A stretch of DNA of 64,000 bases from Schaalia georgiae DSM 6843 (GTDB taxonomy: Bacteria; Actinomycetota; Actinomycetes; Actinomycetales; Actinomycetaceae). The DNA lies in NCBI RefSeq assembly GCF_000429245.1, contig NZ_AUBM01000007.1, forward strand, positions 108,163-172,162. The letters run 5' to 3'. The stretch's first letter is position 1. Each line of letters begins with the position of its first letter. The position numbers were made by a program, and so were the translations under genes. Positions 1 through 8,403 of this stretch are shown one piece after another. Under the pieces are notes generated by a model, which saw only the letters and a list, made by a program, of their open reading frames with translations, ran no database searches and was not told the DNA's origin.

Positions 1-261
1 CGAAGACTCCTTCGTCCATTGTGTTGGTCGCCCCGGGGGATGGGGGTGCCTCCACTTTAGAAGCCCCGGATTTGTTTCTGCAAGGTTTCTGCAAAAGTGC
101 GGCACGCCCACCGATAGCGCCTGCCACCTGCGGGAGCGCGCTCCTGGGGCATCCCGGCGGCCGACGACCGGCGATTCCCAGAGCGGCGACGGGGGTGGGA
201 ACCCGCCCCTCGGGTAGCCTGGTGCCCAACGACCCGATCCCCACCACTGCGGAGGCAAACG
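1..261. other. Intergenic leader before the TetR gene
   Basis: No convincing gene is seen here. A 9-base direct repeat TTTCTGCAA occurs at 75-83 and 86-94 (11-base period, one helical turn), which could be a regulator half-site pair. The first part may be the upstream region of a gene lying left of the window; this cannot be judged. Confidence 0.4.
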
Positions 262-867
262 ATGGCGCGTCCCCGCAAACCCATCGACAGCGACCGGCGG
301 GGCGCCCTCATGCGCGAGGCGCGCTCCTCCTTCGCGCGCCTGGGGTACGCGGGGACCTCGTTGAGCTCCGTCCTGCGCGCCTCCGGCTTCCCCCGCAGCT
401 CCTTCTACTACTTCTTCGACGGGAAGGAGGCACTGCTCGACGAGGCATTCGCCGATGGCCTGTCCCGCCTCGCCATGTGCGCCCCGCCCCCCAACCCGGG
501 CGCCCTGACCGCCACGACCTTCTGGCCCCGCCTGTTCGGCTTCGTCGACGCGCTGGCCGCCGCGGGCGCCGACCCGGATCTGGCGGCGACCGCGCGCCTC
601 TTCCACATGCCCGACGCCCCCGCCTCAGCGAGGCGCGCGTCCTTCGAGCGCGGGGCGAGGCGGTGGTGCGCCGAGGTCGTGCGCGTCGGCCGCCGCCTCG
701 GCGCACTCGACGAAGAGCTCCCCGAAGAGCTCCACGCCGAACTCGTGTGGGCGGTCGCGGCCGCCCTGGACCGGTGGATGGCTTCGCGCGCCGAGGTGCC
801 CGCCGACTCCCACGCCCTCGTGCGCGCGGTGATGGTGCGGCTCCTGGGCGCGCCCGGCGCCCCCTGA
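262..867 (+). CDS. TetR/AcrR-family transcriptional regulator
   Basis: A 201-residue DNA-binding repressor of the TetR type. The N-terminal helix-turn-helix covers roughly residues 14-60, with the family pattern ARSSFARLGYAGTSLSSV followed by SFYYFFDGKEALLDEA; the rest is the helical ligand-binding and dimerisation half, which gives no clue to the ligand. The start ATG is preceded by GGAGG at the right distance. The oxidoreductase gene downstream is co-directional and separated by a long palindrome (901-930) over a promoter, so the likely target is its own neighbour. The palindrome lies downstream rather than upstream of the regulator, so autoregulation is not obvious. Family is secure; ligand and target are inferred. 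Confidence 0.88.
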   Translation: MARPRKPIDSDRRGALMREARSSFARLGYAGTSLSSVLRASGFPRSSFYYFFDGKEALLDEAFADGLSRLAMCAPPPNPGALTATTFWPRLFGFVDALAAAGADPDLAATARLFHMPDAPASARRASFERGARRWCAEVVRVGRRLGALDEELPEELHAELVWAVAAALDRWMASRAEVPADSHALVRAVMVRLLGAPGAP

Positions 868-900
868 GCGCCCGCGCCCCCCGATCCGGATTCCGGTCCC

Positions 901-937
901 CAATTCATGGACACACCTGTCCACGAATTGGTAGACT
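901..937 (+). promoter_or_regulatory. Palindromic operator overlapping a promoter for the NmrA-like gene
   Basis: Positions 901-930 form a 30-base near-palindrome: CAATTC at 901-906 matches GAATTG at 925-930, and TGGACA at 908-913 matches TGTCCA at 918-923 (12 of 15 base pairs). TGGACA also serves as a plausible -35 box, followed after 18 bases by TAGACT (932-937) as -10. A repressor bound to the palindrome would cover the -35 region. The size fits a TetR-family operator, so the adjacent regulator is the natural candidate; this is inference. Confidence 0.65.
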
Positions 938-995
938 GGGAACGCGCAGACGGCCCCGCACGCGGGCACTCACGACGAAGTGGAGGGAAGAGCAG

Positions 996-1865
996 ATGAG
1001 CACAATCACAATCGCCGGGGCGACCGGGTACCTCGGGCGGCACCTCGTCGCGGAGTTCCACCGCCGCGGCCACACGACCACAGCAATAGTGCGGGACGCC
1101 GAACGCGCGCGCTCCGCCGGACCATGGGGCGCCCCACCCCTGGACGGCCTCGTGGACCACTGGATCGTCGGCGACGTCACCGACCCCCGGACCACGGCCG
1201 GAGCCGCCGCCGGGAGCGACCACGTCGTCTCAGCACTCGGTGTGACCAGGCAGAACGCGGATCCGTGGACGATCGACAACCTCGCCAACAAAGCGATCCT
1301 CGCCTCGGCCCTGCGCCACGGGGCCAACTCGTTCACCTACGTCAACGCACTCGGCGCCGAGCACTGCCCCACCCGCCTCACCCGCGCCAAAACCGCCTTC
1401 GCGCGCGCCCTCGCCGGCTCCAGGATCACCGCGCAGATCATCAACCCGCCCGCCTACTTCTCCGACATGATGGCCCTCCTGTCGATGGCCCGCCACGGCA
1501 TGGTCGCCGTCATGAGGCGGGAGGCGCGGATCAACCCCGTGCACGGGGCGGACCTGGCCCGCTACATCGCCGACCGCGTGGAATCGGGGGACGCCGGGCA
1601 GTGGGACGTGGGCGGCCCCGACACCCTCACGTGGGAGCAGTGGGCGCGCACGGCGTTCCACGTCCTGGGCAGGCGGGCGCGCGTCGTCACCGCGCCCCAA
1701 TGGCTCGTCGGCCCCGCGATCCGGGCCACAGCCATGGCCAGCCCCCGCAAGGGCGATACCGCCCGCTTCGCGGTGTGGAACATGCTCCACGACTGCGTCG
1801 CGCCCGCCACGGGGACGCACCGCCTGGCCGACTTCTACGCCGAGCACGCGCGCGGGCCGCGCTGA
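996..1865 (+). CDS. NmrA/SDR-like NAD(P)-binding oxidoreductase
   Basis: A 289-residue atypical short-chain dehydrogenase. The Rossmann glycine motif GATGYLGRHL lies at residues 7-16, and the body resembles NAD(P)H-binding proteins of the NmrA/YtfG group that act on quinones, flavins or act as redox sensors. No classic SDR Tyr-x-x-x-Lys pair is evident, which suits the atypical group. The start at 996 follows GGAGGG (982-987); the open frame continues far upstream but without a ribosome site. The gene stands alone behind a palindromic operator and is probably induced through the upstream TetR protein. Substrate unknown. Confidence 0.78.
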   Translation: MSTITIAGATGYLGRHLVAEFHRRGHTTTAIVRDAERARSAGPWGAPPLDGLVDHWIVGDVTDPRTTAGAAAGSDHVVSALGVTRQNADPWTIDNLANKAILASALRHGANSFTYVNALGAEHCPTRLTRAKTAFARALAGSRITAQIINPPAYFSDMMALLSMARHGMVAVMRREARINPVHGADLARYIADRVESGDAGQWDVGGPDTLTWEQWARTAFHVLGRRARVVTAPQWLVGPAIRATAMASPRKGDTARFAVWNMLHDCVAPATGTHRLADFYAEHARGPR

Positions 1866-2049
1866 GGGCCGGATGCGGGGGCCGCGGCGGAGCCGGAGGG
1901 GCAGTAGCGGCCATCCGCTAGCCCGACCGAACACGCGGGCCGGGCGCGGGCGACCACGGCGCACCTGAGGACCGAGGGCAGAATGCGAGGGCCGGGCGCT
2001 ACACGGGGGCAGAGCGCACACTCCGGGCGCGGCGGCGGGACAACGAGAA

Positions 2050-2075
2050 GCGGGAGGGCCGCAAGACCCTCCCGC
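2050..2075 (-). terminator. Hairpin terminator of the tRNA cluster
   Basis: A perfect 9-base stem (GCGGGAGGG at 2050-2058 with CCCTCCCGC at 2067-2075) and 8-base loop lies just 3' of the last tRNA-Glu. On the minus strand it is followed by TTCTCGTT, a weak T-rich tail, so it fits an intrinsic terminator for the tRNA transcript. Confidence 0.7.
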
Positions 2076-2080
2076 AGGAG

Positions 2081-2153
2081 TACCCCCAACCGGATTTGAA
2101 CCGGTGTTAACGCCGTGAGAGGGCGTCGTCCTAGGCCGCTAGACGATGGGGGC
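2081..2153 (-). tRNA. tRNA-Glu (CTC), second copy
   Basis: A 73-base cloverleaf. The acceptor stem pairs GCCCCCA with TGGGGGT, the anticodon arm reads CGCCCTCTCACGGCG with anticodon CTC, and the T arm carries GGTTCAAATCC. CCA is not encoded. It is identical base for base to the copy at 2186-2258, with a 105-base period, so this is a recent tandem duplication. CTC reads GAG, the dominant glutamate codon in a high-GC genome. Confidence 0.95.
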
Positions 2154-2185
2154 CCATCACCCGGAACCCATTCGGGACCGAGTCG

Positions 2186-2258
2186 TACCCCCAACCGGAT
2201 TTGAACCGGTGTTAACGCCGTGAGAGGGCGTCGTCCTAGGCCGCTAGACGATGGGGGC
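2186..2258 (-). tRNA. tRNA-Glu (CTC), first copy
   Basis: Identical in all 73 bases to the neighbouring tRNA-Glu. It sits between tRNA-Gln and the second tRNA-Glu and is presumably processed from the same transcript, which starts beyond 2356 and stops at the hairpin at 2050-2075. Confidence 0.95.
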
Positions 2259-2281
2259 CTTCCCGGCGATCACTCGCCGAG

Positions 2282-2356
2282 TGGCTGGGGTACCAGGACT
2301 CGAACCTAGAATGGCTGAACCAGAATCAGCTGTGTTGCCAATTACACCATACCCCA
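2282..2356 (-). tRNA. tRNA-Gln (CTG)
   Basis: A 72-base cloverleaf plus encoded CCA (2282-2284 on the plus strand as TGG). The acceptor stem is TGGGGTA/TACCCCA with discriminator G, and the anticodon arm CTGATTCTGGTTCAG carries CTG. It is the first tRNA of the three-gene minus-strand cluster. Unlike the two tRNA-Glu genes it encodes its CCA end. Confidence 0.95.
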
Positions 2357-2459
2357 ATGTGGGATCGCCGCTTCCCTTGCGAGCCGCGGGCGACAGGTAG
2401 AAACCTTAGCGCACCCCCACAGTGAAACCAAATCCACAGGAAGTGGCACCCCTCACGGA

Positions 2460-3971
2460 TCAGGCGAGCGCCTCGCGGAGCGCACGCAAACGCGCCAACG
2501 ACGACTCCCTGCCCAGGATCTCCATCGACTCGAAGAGCGGCGGGGACACCTGGCGGCCCGTAATGGCCACGCGCAGGGGCCCGAAGGCCAGCCGCGGCTT
2601 GATGCCCATCCCATCGACGATCCTCTGGCGCAGCCCCGCCTCGAGGCGGTCCGTGGCGAACTCCTCCGCCCCTATGCCCTCAACGAAGGCGATGGCCTCG
2701 TCGAGCACCTCCCCCGCGTTGTCCTTGAGCTTGGCGACCGCCTTGGCGTCCACCTCCAACCCGGAGTCGGCGACGAAGAGGAATCCGAGCATCCCCGGCG
2801 CCTCGGAGAGCACCTGGATGCGCGTCTGGACCAGGGGGGCCGCCTCGGAGAGCACCTGCTGCTCGCGGGGGGCCAGGGCCCCGAAGGAATCGGCGGACAC
2901 GAACCCGTCGCGGCGCAGGAAGGGCACCAGGCGGTCGCGGAAGTCCGCCCCGTCCAGCAGGCGGATCTGCTCGGCGTTGATGGCGACGGCCTTCTTGTGG
3001 TCGAAGCGCGCTGGATTCGGGTTCACATCCGAAATGTCGAAGGCACCGACCATCTCCCGCATCGAGAAGACATCTCGGTCGGGGGCGATCGACCAGCCCA
3101 ACAGGGCGAGGTAGTTGTTCAGGCCCTCGGGGATCATCCCCGCTTCCTTGTGGAGCAGCAGGTTCGACTCGGGGTCGCGCTTGGACAGCTTCTTGTTCCC
3201 CTCGCCCATGACGTAGGGCAGGTGCCCGAAGCGGGGCATGGCCTCGGCGACACCGATGGCCTCGAGGGCCCGGTAGAGCGCGATCTGGCGGGGGGTCGAC
3301 GACAGCAGGTCCTCGCCGCGCAGCACGTGGGTGATCCCCATGAGGGCGTCGTCCACGGGGTTCACCAGCGTGTACAGGGGGTGGCCGTTGGCGCGCACGA
3401 TGACGTAGTCGGGGACTGACCCCGCCTTGAAGGTGATCTCACCGCGAATCAGGTCCGTGAAGGCGATGTCCTCGTCGGGCATGCGCAGGCGCAGCACCGG
3501 CTGGCGCCCCTGGGCGCGGAAGGCTGCGACCTGCTCCTCGCTCAGGTCCCGGTCGAAGCCGTCGTAGCCGAGTTTGGGGTCCTCGCCCTTGGCGCGGTGG
3601 CGCTCCTCGACCTCCTCGGGCGTCGAGTAGGACTCGTAGGCGTACCCGGCCTCGAGCAGGCGGGCGGCGACATCGCGGTAGATGCCCATGCGCTCGGACT
3701 GGCGGTAGGGGCCGTGGGGGCCGCCCTTGCCGACGCCCTCGTCCCAGTCGAGGCCGAGCCACTGCAGCGACTCGATGATCTGGTCGAAGGACTCCTGGGA
3801 GTCGCGGGCCGCGTCCGTGTCCTCGATGCGGAAGACGAAAGTGCCGCCCGTGTGACGGGCGTAGGCCCAGTTGAACAAGCACGTGCGGACCATTCCGACG
3901 TGGGGTGTCCCCGTGGGCGAAGGGCAGAAGCGGACGCGCACGTCGGCGCCGGTTGCGGTTGTTTCACTCAT
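2460..3971 (-). CDS. gltX: Glutamyl-tRNA synthetase
   Basis: A 503-residue class I aminoacyl-tRNA synthetase that charges tRNA-Glu with glutamate in the cytoplasm. The HIGH signature appears as PHVGM (residues 23-27) after the family's SPTGTP, and the KMSKS loop as KLSKR (261-265). The C-terminal third is the anticodon-binding helical cage. In actinobacteria, which usually lack glutaminyl-tRNA synthetase, this enzyme also mischarges tRNA-Gln for GatCAB amidation; that both cognate tRNAs lie directly downstream fits this. The minus-strand TAGGAT at 3981-3986 lies 9 bases before the ATG, so the message has almost no leader. Confidence 0.96.
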   Translation of the reverse strand: MSETTATGADVRVRFCPSPTGTPHVGMVRTCLFNWAYARHTGGTFVFRIEDTDAARDSQESFDQIIESLQWLGLDWDEGVGKGGPHGPYRQSERMGIYRDVAARLLEAGYAYESYSTPEEVEERHRAKGEDPKLGYDGFDRDLSEEQVAAFRAQGRQPVLRLRMPDEDIAFTDLIRGEITFKAGSVPDYVIVRANGHPLYTLVNPVDDALMGITHVLRGEDLLSSTPRQIALYRALEAIGVAEAMPRFGHLPYVMGEGNKKLSKRDPESNLLLHKEAGMIPEGLNNYLALLGWSIAPDRDVFSMREMVGAFDISDVNPNPARFDHKKAVAINAEQIRLLDGADFRDRLVPFLRRDGFVSADSFGALAPREQQVLSEAAPLVQTRIQVLSEAPGMLGFLFVADSGLEVDAKAVAKLKDNAGEVLDEAIAFVEGIGAEEFATDRLEAGLRQRIVDGMGIKPRLAFGPLRVAITGRQVSPPLFESMEILGRESSLARLRALREALA

Positions 3972-4092
3972 GATTGCCCAATCCTACTCCAGCGCCGCCG
4001 TCGCGAGGGCCCGCCAGTCGGTTCGGCGCTGCACCGGGTCGGAAGCGGCAATATGCTTGTCGCGCCCGACACCGCCTATCCGAGGAGCAGCC

Positions 4093-5274
4093 TTGACAGT
4101 CCGCACGTTCACCGACTCCCAGCTCTACCGCACCGGCTCCCTCAAATGGACGGGCGTGACGCGTTCGGACGGCTCCCCCACTATTGGCGCGTGGGTCGCG
4201 GAGATGGACTTCGGGACGGCTCCGGAGGTGGCGGCCGCCATGAAGGGCGCCATCGACGACGGCCTGCTGGGCTACCAGCCGCGCTGGCTCGAGGGCGCCG
4301 TCGCCGAAGCCACCGCAGCCTTCCAGCACGAGCGCTTCGGCTGGGAGGTCGAGCCCGGCCAGGTGCGTCTGGCGGCCTCGGTGCTGCCCGTCCTGGAGGC
4401 CATGATCCGCCATTTGGTGCGCCCCGGCTCTCCCGTCGTCGTCCCCACGCCCGCGTACATGCCCTTCCTCACCATCCCCTCCAGGCTCGGCCACCCGGTC
4501 ATCGAGGTCCCCTCACTGCGCGGGACCCGCGCCGGCGGGCACGGGTGGGCCCTCGACCTGGATGGGATCCGCGCGGGGCTCGAGGCAGGGGCCGGCCTGG
4601 TCATCCTGTGCAACCCGTGGAACCCGACGGGCAGGATCCTGCGCGAGGAGGAGCTGCGCGCCCTGGCGGGCGTCGTCGGGCAGTACGACGCCCTGGTTTT
4701 CTCCGACGAGATCCACTCGCCCCTGGTCCTCGACGAGACCGTCCCCTTCGTGCCCTACGCCTCACTGGGCGGCTCCTGCGCGGCGCACACGGTGACCGCG
4801 ACGGCCGCCTCGAAGGGGTGGAACATCGCGGGCCTGCCGTCGGCGCAGGTGATCCTGCCCGACGAGGCGCTGCGAGCCCGCTGGGACGCCTTCCGCGACG
4901 AAGTCGCCCACGGCGCCACCGTCATCGGCACCGTGGCCACCATCGCCGCCTACGAGAAGGGCGACGCGTGGCAGCGGGAGGTCAAGGACCTCATCCGCGC
5001 CAACATGGATCTCGTGGAGTCCCGCTTGTCCGGCTCCCCCATCGACTTCGTGCGCCCTGAGGCCACCTACCTCACGTGGTGGGGCTTCGAGGGCGTGGAC
5101 CTGGGCCGCCGCTCCCCCTTCGACGTGCTGCGCGATGAGGCGGGCATCGCCGCTAACGAGGGGCTGACCCTGGGCGCGGACTACTACAAGTGGGCGCGGA
5201 TCAACCTGGCGTGCGCCCCCGACGTGGCGCGGCGGATCGTGGACGGTGTGCTGGCCCTCGACGCCCTCCGTTAG
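4093..5274 (+). CDS. PatB/MalY-type PLP-dependent C-S lyase or aminotransferase
   Basis: A 393-residue fold-type I PLP enzyme of the MalY/PatB (cystathionine beta-lyase-like) branch. The opening with VAEMDF, the tract IHSPLVLDE (PLP-ring aspartate region) and the Schiff-base lysine in SKGWN (K241) are family marks. Members cleave C-S bonds of cystathionine or cysteine conjugates. I chose the TTG at 4093 because GAGGAG lies 7 bases upstream and the protein then begins exactly where relatives do; the frame stays open further upstream without a signal. It diverges from gltX. Exact substrate unknown. Confidence 0.85.
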   Translation: MTVRTFTDSQLYRTGSLKWTGVTRSDGSPTIGAWVAEMDFGTAPEVAAAMKGAIDDGLLGYQPRWLEGAVAEATAAFQHERFGWEVEPGQVRLAASVLPVLEAMIRHLVRPGSPVVVPTPAYMPFLTIPSRLGHPVIEVPSLRGTRAGGHGWALDLDGIRAGLEAGAGLVILCNPWNPTGRILREEELRALAGVVGQYDALVFSDEIHSPLVLDETVPFVPYASLGGSCAAHTVTATAASKGWNIAGLPSAQVILPDEALRARWDAFRDEVAHGATVIGTVATIAAYEKGDAWQREVKDLIRANMDLVESRLSGSPIDFVRPEATYLTWWGFEGVDLGRRSPFDVLRDEAGIAANEGLTLGADYYKWARINLACAPDVARRIVDGVLALDALR

Positions 5275-5292
5275 CGGGGGCCATCCCCGCAA

Positions 5293-5548
5293 CGGTCGCC
5301 CGGTGGTCCAAAATGCGTCTGGGCTTCACCCGAGGCGGGCGTGTGCGCAGTGCCCGCGGTTGCCCGGTGGTCCAAAATGCGTCTGGGCTTCACCGCATTC
5401 CAGGGGCGCCAGGGCGCACTGTTCCAAAATGCGTCTGAGTTCGACGATATCTGGCCGATTTCTACGATTCCGGGCAGACTCAGACGCATTTTGGACCGCC
5501 CAACCCACAAGCCCCCGGAATCACCCGAGACTCAGACGCTTTTTGGAC
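5293..5548. repeat. Cluster of palindromic-element copies
   Basis: Five copies of a core motif TCCAAAATGCGTCTG occur between the aminotransferase stop and the phosphorylase end. Two direct copies (5304-5330 and 5368-5394) sit exactly 64 bases apart within a 38-base repeat. A third direct copy (from 5424) and an inverted copy (to 5495) enclose 72 bases with arms matching TCTGAGT/ACTCAGA. A fourth inverted core (GAGACTCAGACGC, 5527-5548) follows. The same 72-base architecture recurs at 49063-49134. It could be a REP-like element, a bidirectional terminator or a relic of a tiny mobile element. Confidence 0.75.
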
Positions 5549-5699
5549 CACCAGGAGTGGCAGACGGCCGAAACTATGGTGCGTGAGAAGCGTCAGCGAA
5601 GGAGAAGCTCTCTTATGAGGCATCCTCTTCCCGCTGGGGGAAGGATGGGGGAAGGAATGGGTCGCCCAAGCGCGCGGGGCGGGCCATCGGGCGGGGCAG

Positions 5700-5781
5700 C
5701 CTACTCCAGCGCCGCCTCGATCACTAGACGCACGGAGGCTCCCTACTCCAGCGCAGCCTCGATCCCCATGCGCACGGCCTC
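5700..5781. repeat. Imperfect duplication of the phosphorylase gene end
   Basis: Two adjoining copies of about 41 bases begin CTACTCCAGCG (5700 and 5742) and continue CCTCGATC...GCGCACGG with a few differences. The second copy encodes the last codons of the purine phosphorylase gene and its stop; the first is a non-coding echo directly beyond it. It marks a local duplication at the 3' end of the gene. Confidence 0.7.
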
Positions 5782-6552
5782 CCCCGCCCGCGCTGCCGCC
5801 TCGACGACGAGCCCCGGGTCCGTCGGGGAGGCGGCGAAGGACAGGTCGGACACGACCGACATGCCCGCGACCCTCACGCCGAGCGCGTGCAGGGCCAGGG
5901 CCTCCATGACCGTGGACATGCCCACGCAGTCAACCCCCAGACCCGCCAGGGCGCGCGTCTCGGCGGCGGTCTGGTACTCGGGGCCGCGCAGGAGGGCGTA
6001 AACCCCTTCGCGCTGGCACTGTCCGCGCAGGGCATCGGTCAGTTCCGCGTCCCACACAGCCGAGACGTCCAGGAAGAGCGGGCCGTTGAAGGGCGAGGCT
6101 CCCGACAGGTTCATGTGGTCCGTGATCGCCATGACATCGCCCAGCTCCCAGTCGCGCAGGCAGCCGTTCGCGTTGGTGAGGACCGCGCGCTCCACACCCG
6201 CGCTCGCCGCCGCCCGGGCGAGGGCTGTAACGGGCCGGGGCCCGTGGCCCTCGTACAGGTGGGTGCGCCCCGTCGCCACGAGGACCGGGCCCGAGGCGTG
6301 GTCGTAGAGGCGCACTTCGCCCCCGTGTCCGTCGGCGACGGGAGCGAGGCAGCCGGGCAGGGAGGCCAGGGGCAGGGATGCGCGCGGGGCGGGCCACGCC
6401 GTATCGAGGGCGGGGGCGAGCCCCGACCCCAGGACGACGAGCGCGCGGGGCGCCCCTGCTGCGAGGGAAACGAGGGCGGAAGCGGCGGCCGCGGCCTCCT
6501 CGTCCACGAGAGCCGAGACGAAGCGCGGGTCCGCGTCCCCGGGGGGAGTCAT
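5743..6552 (-). CDS. Purine nucleoside phosphorylase
   Basis: A 269-residue cytoplasmic enzyme of the PNP/MTAP trimeric family, which splits purine nucleosides with phosphate into base and ribose-1-phosphate. The phosphate-loop GSG lies at residues 42-44, GRTHLYEGH and the long tract YALLRGPEYQTAAETRAL with the following GVDCVGMSTVMEA are family signatures, and the late VSDLSF carries the base-binding Asn/Asp position as Asp (SD), as in many guanosine/inosine enzymes. The ATG overlaps the stop of the NCS1 permease gene by four bases (ATGA), so the two are translationally coupled: uptake of a base or nucleoside followed by phosphorolysis. A duplicated 3' end lies just downstream. Confidence 0.92.
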   Translation of the reverse strand: MTPPGDADPRFVSALVDEEAAAAASALVSLAAGAPRALVVLGSGLAPALDTAWPAPRASLPLASLPGCLAPVADGHGGEVRLYDHASGPVLVATGRTHLYEGHGPRPVTALARAAASAGVERAVLTNANGCLRDWELGDVMAITDHMNLSGASPFNGPLFLDVSAVWDAELTDALRGQCQREGVYALLRGPEYQTAAETRALAGLGVDCVGMSTVMEALALHALGVRVAGMSVVSDLSFAASPTDPGLVVEAAARAGEAVRMGIEAALE

Positions 6553-8051
6553 CGCTCCCCCTCGGAGGCGCCCTGGGCGTAGGTGCGCGATGGCTGGGCC
6601 TCCTGGGCGCGCACACGGCCCGCGCTGGTCGCCCAATAGCCTACGAATCCGACGACCAGCGCGAGGAGGATGCCGATGTTGGCGCCCGCCCAGTCGCCCT
6701 CGCGCCCGCCGAGGGGGCCCAGCAGGTAGCCCTGCCAGGACAGCCACGAGGCGCTCGTGTTGACCACCAGCCCCCACCCGACGAAGGAGGCGACCGCCAG
6801 CGCCGCCACCGCGCCCCAGTTCACGGAGCCGTAGCGCCCGTCGGAGACGAAGAGCGAGGGCTCGTCGTAGTCCTCGCGGCGCAGTGCGATGTCGGCCAGC
6901 ATGACGCCGCCCCACGCGGCGATGACGACTCCGAGCGTGGTGAGGAAGGCAGTGAAGGGGGTGAGGAAGGAGTCGGCGAAGAACACGACCACGATGGTGC
7001 CCACCGTCATGATCGTGCCATCGATGGCGGTGGCGACAGGGCGGTTGACGGGGACTCCCGTGGCCAGCAGCGACAGGCCCGAGGAGTAGATGTCCATGAC
7101 GATGCCGCCGATCAGGCCCAGGATCGCAACCAGGGCGAAGGGGATGAGGAACCAGGTCGGCAGGATCGTGGTGAGCGCCCCGATGGGGTCACCGCCGATC
7201 GCCTCGGAGAGCTCGTCGAAATTGGAGCCCACCAGCAGGACGCCGAAGAACACGAGGACGACCGTGGGCAGTGCCGCCCCGAAGGTCGTCCACCCCACGA
7301 CGCCCTTGGTGGAGGCGGTGCGCGGCAGGTAGCGCGAGTAGTCGGCGGCCGCGTTGATCCACCCGAAGCCGAAGCCGACCAGCAGCATGCACCCGGCGCC
7401 CAGGACCGCTGCCACCGATCCAGCGGGGCGCGCCATGAGCGCGCCCATGTCGATGGTGGGCGCCGCGAGGACCAGGTAGACGAGGGTGAGGACTGCGGTC
7501 GCCCACGTGATCCACGTCTGCACGCGCATGATCGCCTCGAAGCCCAGCACGCCCGACCCTGCGGCCAGGACCACCACCAGGATGAGGGCGAGGACCTGGG
7601 CGACCAGGTGGTTCTCGAATCCGAGGGCGCCCATGACGGTGGCCGTCGCCTGGACGGCCATGATGCAGAGGAAGGTCTCCCACCCGACGGTGAGAATCCA
7701 TGAGATCAGCGCGGAGACGCGGTTGCCGTTGTAGCCGAAGGCCGCGCGCGACAGGACCAGGGTGGGGGCGGAACCGCGCTTGCCCGCCAGGGCGACCAGG
7801 CCGCACACCAGGAAGGACAGGGAGACCCCGATGACCGAGACGACGACGGCCTGGGGGAAGGACAGGCCGAAGCCCAGCACCCACGAGCCCCAGGAGATGC
7901 CCAGGACCGAGATGTTCGCGGCGAACCACGGCATGAACAGGTCCGACGGCCTGCCCTTGCGGTCGCTTTCGGGGATGACGTCGAGGCCCGCCATTTCGAC
8001 GGCGAGGCCGCCCTGGGCATTGCCCGAAGTGGGCGCAGAGGAATCGGACAT
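6549..8051 (-). CDS. NCS1-family nucleobase permease (cytosine/purine type)
   Basis: A 500-residue inner-membrane transporter with about twelve hydrophobic segments after a 40-residue cytoplasmic start. FMPWFAANISVLGISWGSW near residue 40 and LSRAAFGYNGNRV near 110 match nucleobase:cation symporter-1 proteins such as CodB and the purine-cytosine permeases. It is first in a two-gene operon with purine nucleoside phosphorylase, overlapping it by four bases, which points to purines or related nucleosides as cargo. Start chosen for AGGAGC 6 bases upstream. Family is secure, cargo inferred. Confidence 0.9.
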   Translation of the reverse strand: MSDSSAPTSGNAQGGLAVEMAGLDVIPESDRKGRPSDLFMPWFAANISVLGISWGSWVLGFGLSFPQAVVVSVIGVSLSFLVCGLVALAGKRGSAPTLVLSRAAFGYNGNRVSALISWILTVGWETFLCIMAVQATATVMGALGFENHLVAQVLALILVVVLAAGSGVLGFEAIMRVQTWITWATAVLTLVYLVLAAPTIDMGALMARPAGSVAAVLGAGCMLLVGFGFGWINAAADYSRYLPRTASTKGVVGWTTFGAALPTVVLVFFGVLLVGSNFDELSEAIGGDPIGALTTILPTWFLIPFALVAILGLIGGIVMDIYSSGLSLLATGVPVNRPVATAIDGTIMTVGTIVVVFFADSFLTPFTAFLTTLGVVIAAWGGVMLADIALRREDYDEPSLFVSDGRYGSVNWGAVAALAVASFVGWGLVVNTSASWLSWQGYLLGPLGGREGDWAGANIGILLALVVGFVGYWATSAGRVRAQEAQPSRTYAQGASEGER

Positions 8052-8403
8052 TGATTGCTCCTATGGGGAATGGGATCTGCACCATAGAGCATAGTCAGTG
8101 CGCAGCCCGCGCAACACCCCCTGCTCCGAGGAGGCCGCGAGCGCCACCGCACCGACCGCGGCGGGGCGGAACACCCCCGCGCGTACGGTAGGGGCCACGA
8201 AGCGGCCGTACCCGCCCGGCTCCCCGGGGGCGGAACACCCCCGCGCGTACGGTAGGGGCTCCCATCTGTGCGCGCACGACCGGGAGACCCCTCGAACCGA
8301 CCACGGCGGGGCGCCCCCTCGCACGGTTGGGAGAGGGCTCCCCCTATACACGGACGACCGCGACGTGGAACGCCCGGGCGTGCCGGTTCGCCGGGGCTCT
8401 CCC
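8052..8403. repeat. Intergenic gap filled with degenerate direct repeats
   Basis: A 33-base sequence running from GGGGCGGAACACCCCC to GGTAGGGGC occurs at 8163-8195 and again at 8227-8259, exactly 64 bases apart. Weaker related blocks follow near 8311 and 8366. After each comes a variant of CTCCCNTATGCGCGCACAACCGG (positions about 8259, 8338 and 8396); the last of these runs into the 3' end of the hydrolase gene. No gene is visible. The upstream region of the NCS1 gene (8052-8110) is also here. Confidence 0.65.

Noticed and set aside
21-995. Upstream extension of the NmrA-like gene frame to the left edge
   Set aside because: It would overlap the TetR gene completely. The start at 996 has a ribosome site and the Rossmann motif begins right after it.
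5625-5660. Inverted repeat CATCC...TTCCC/GGGAAGGATG as a terminator for the phosphorylase operon
   Set aside because: The stem is interrupted and no T tract follows on the minus strand, so it was not called.
8163-8400. CRISPR-like array, since units recur at 64 bases and resemble CCCCGCGCGT-type repeats
   Set aside because: Only two copies are near-identical, the intervening sequences also resemble each other, and no cas genes are present. Diverged tandem duplication explains it better.
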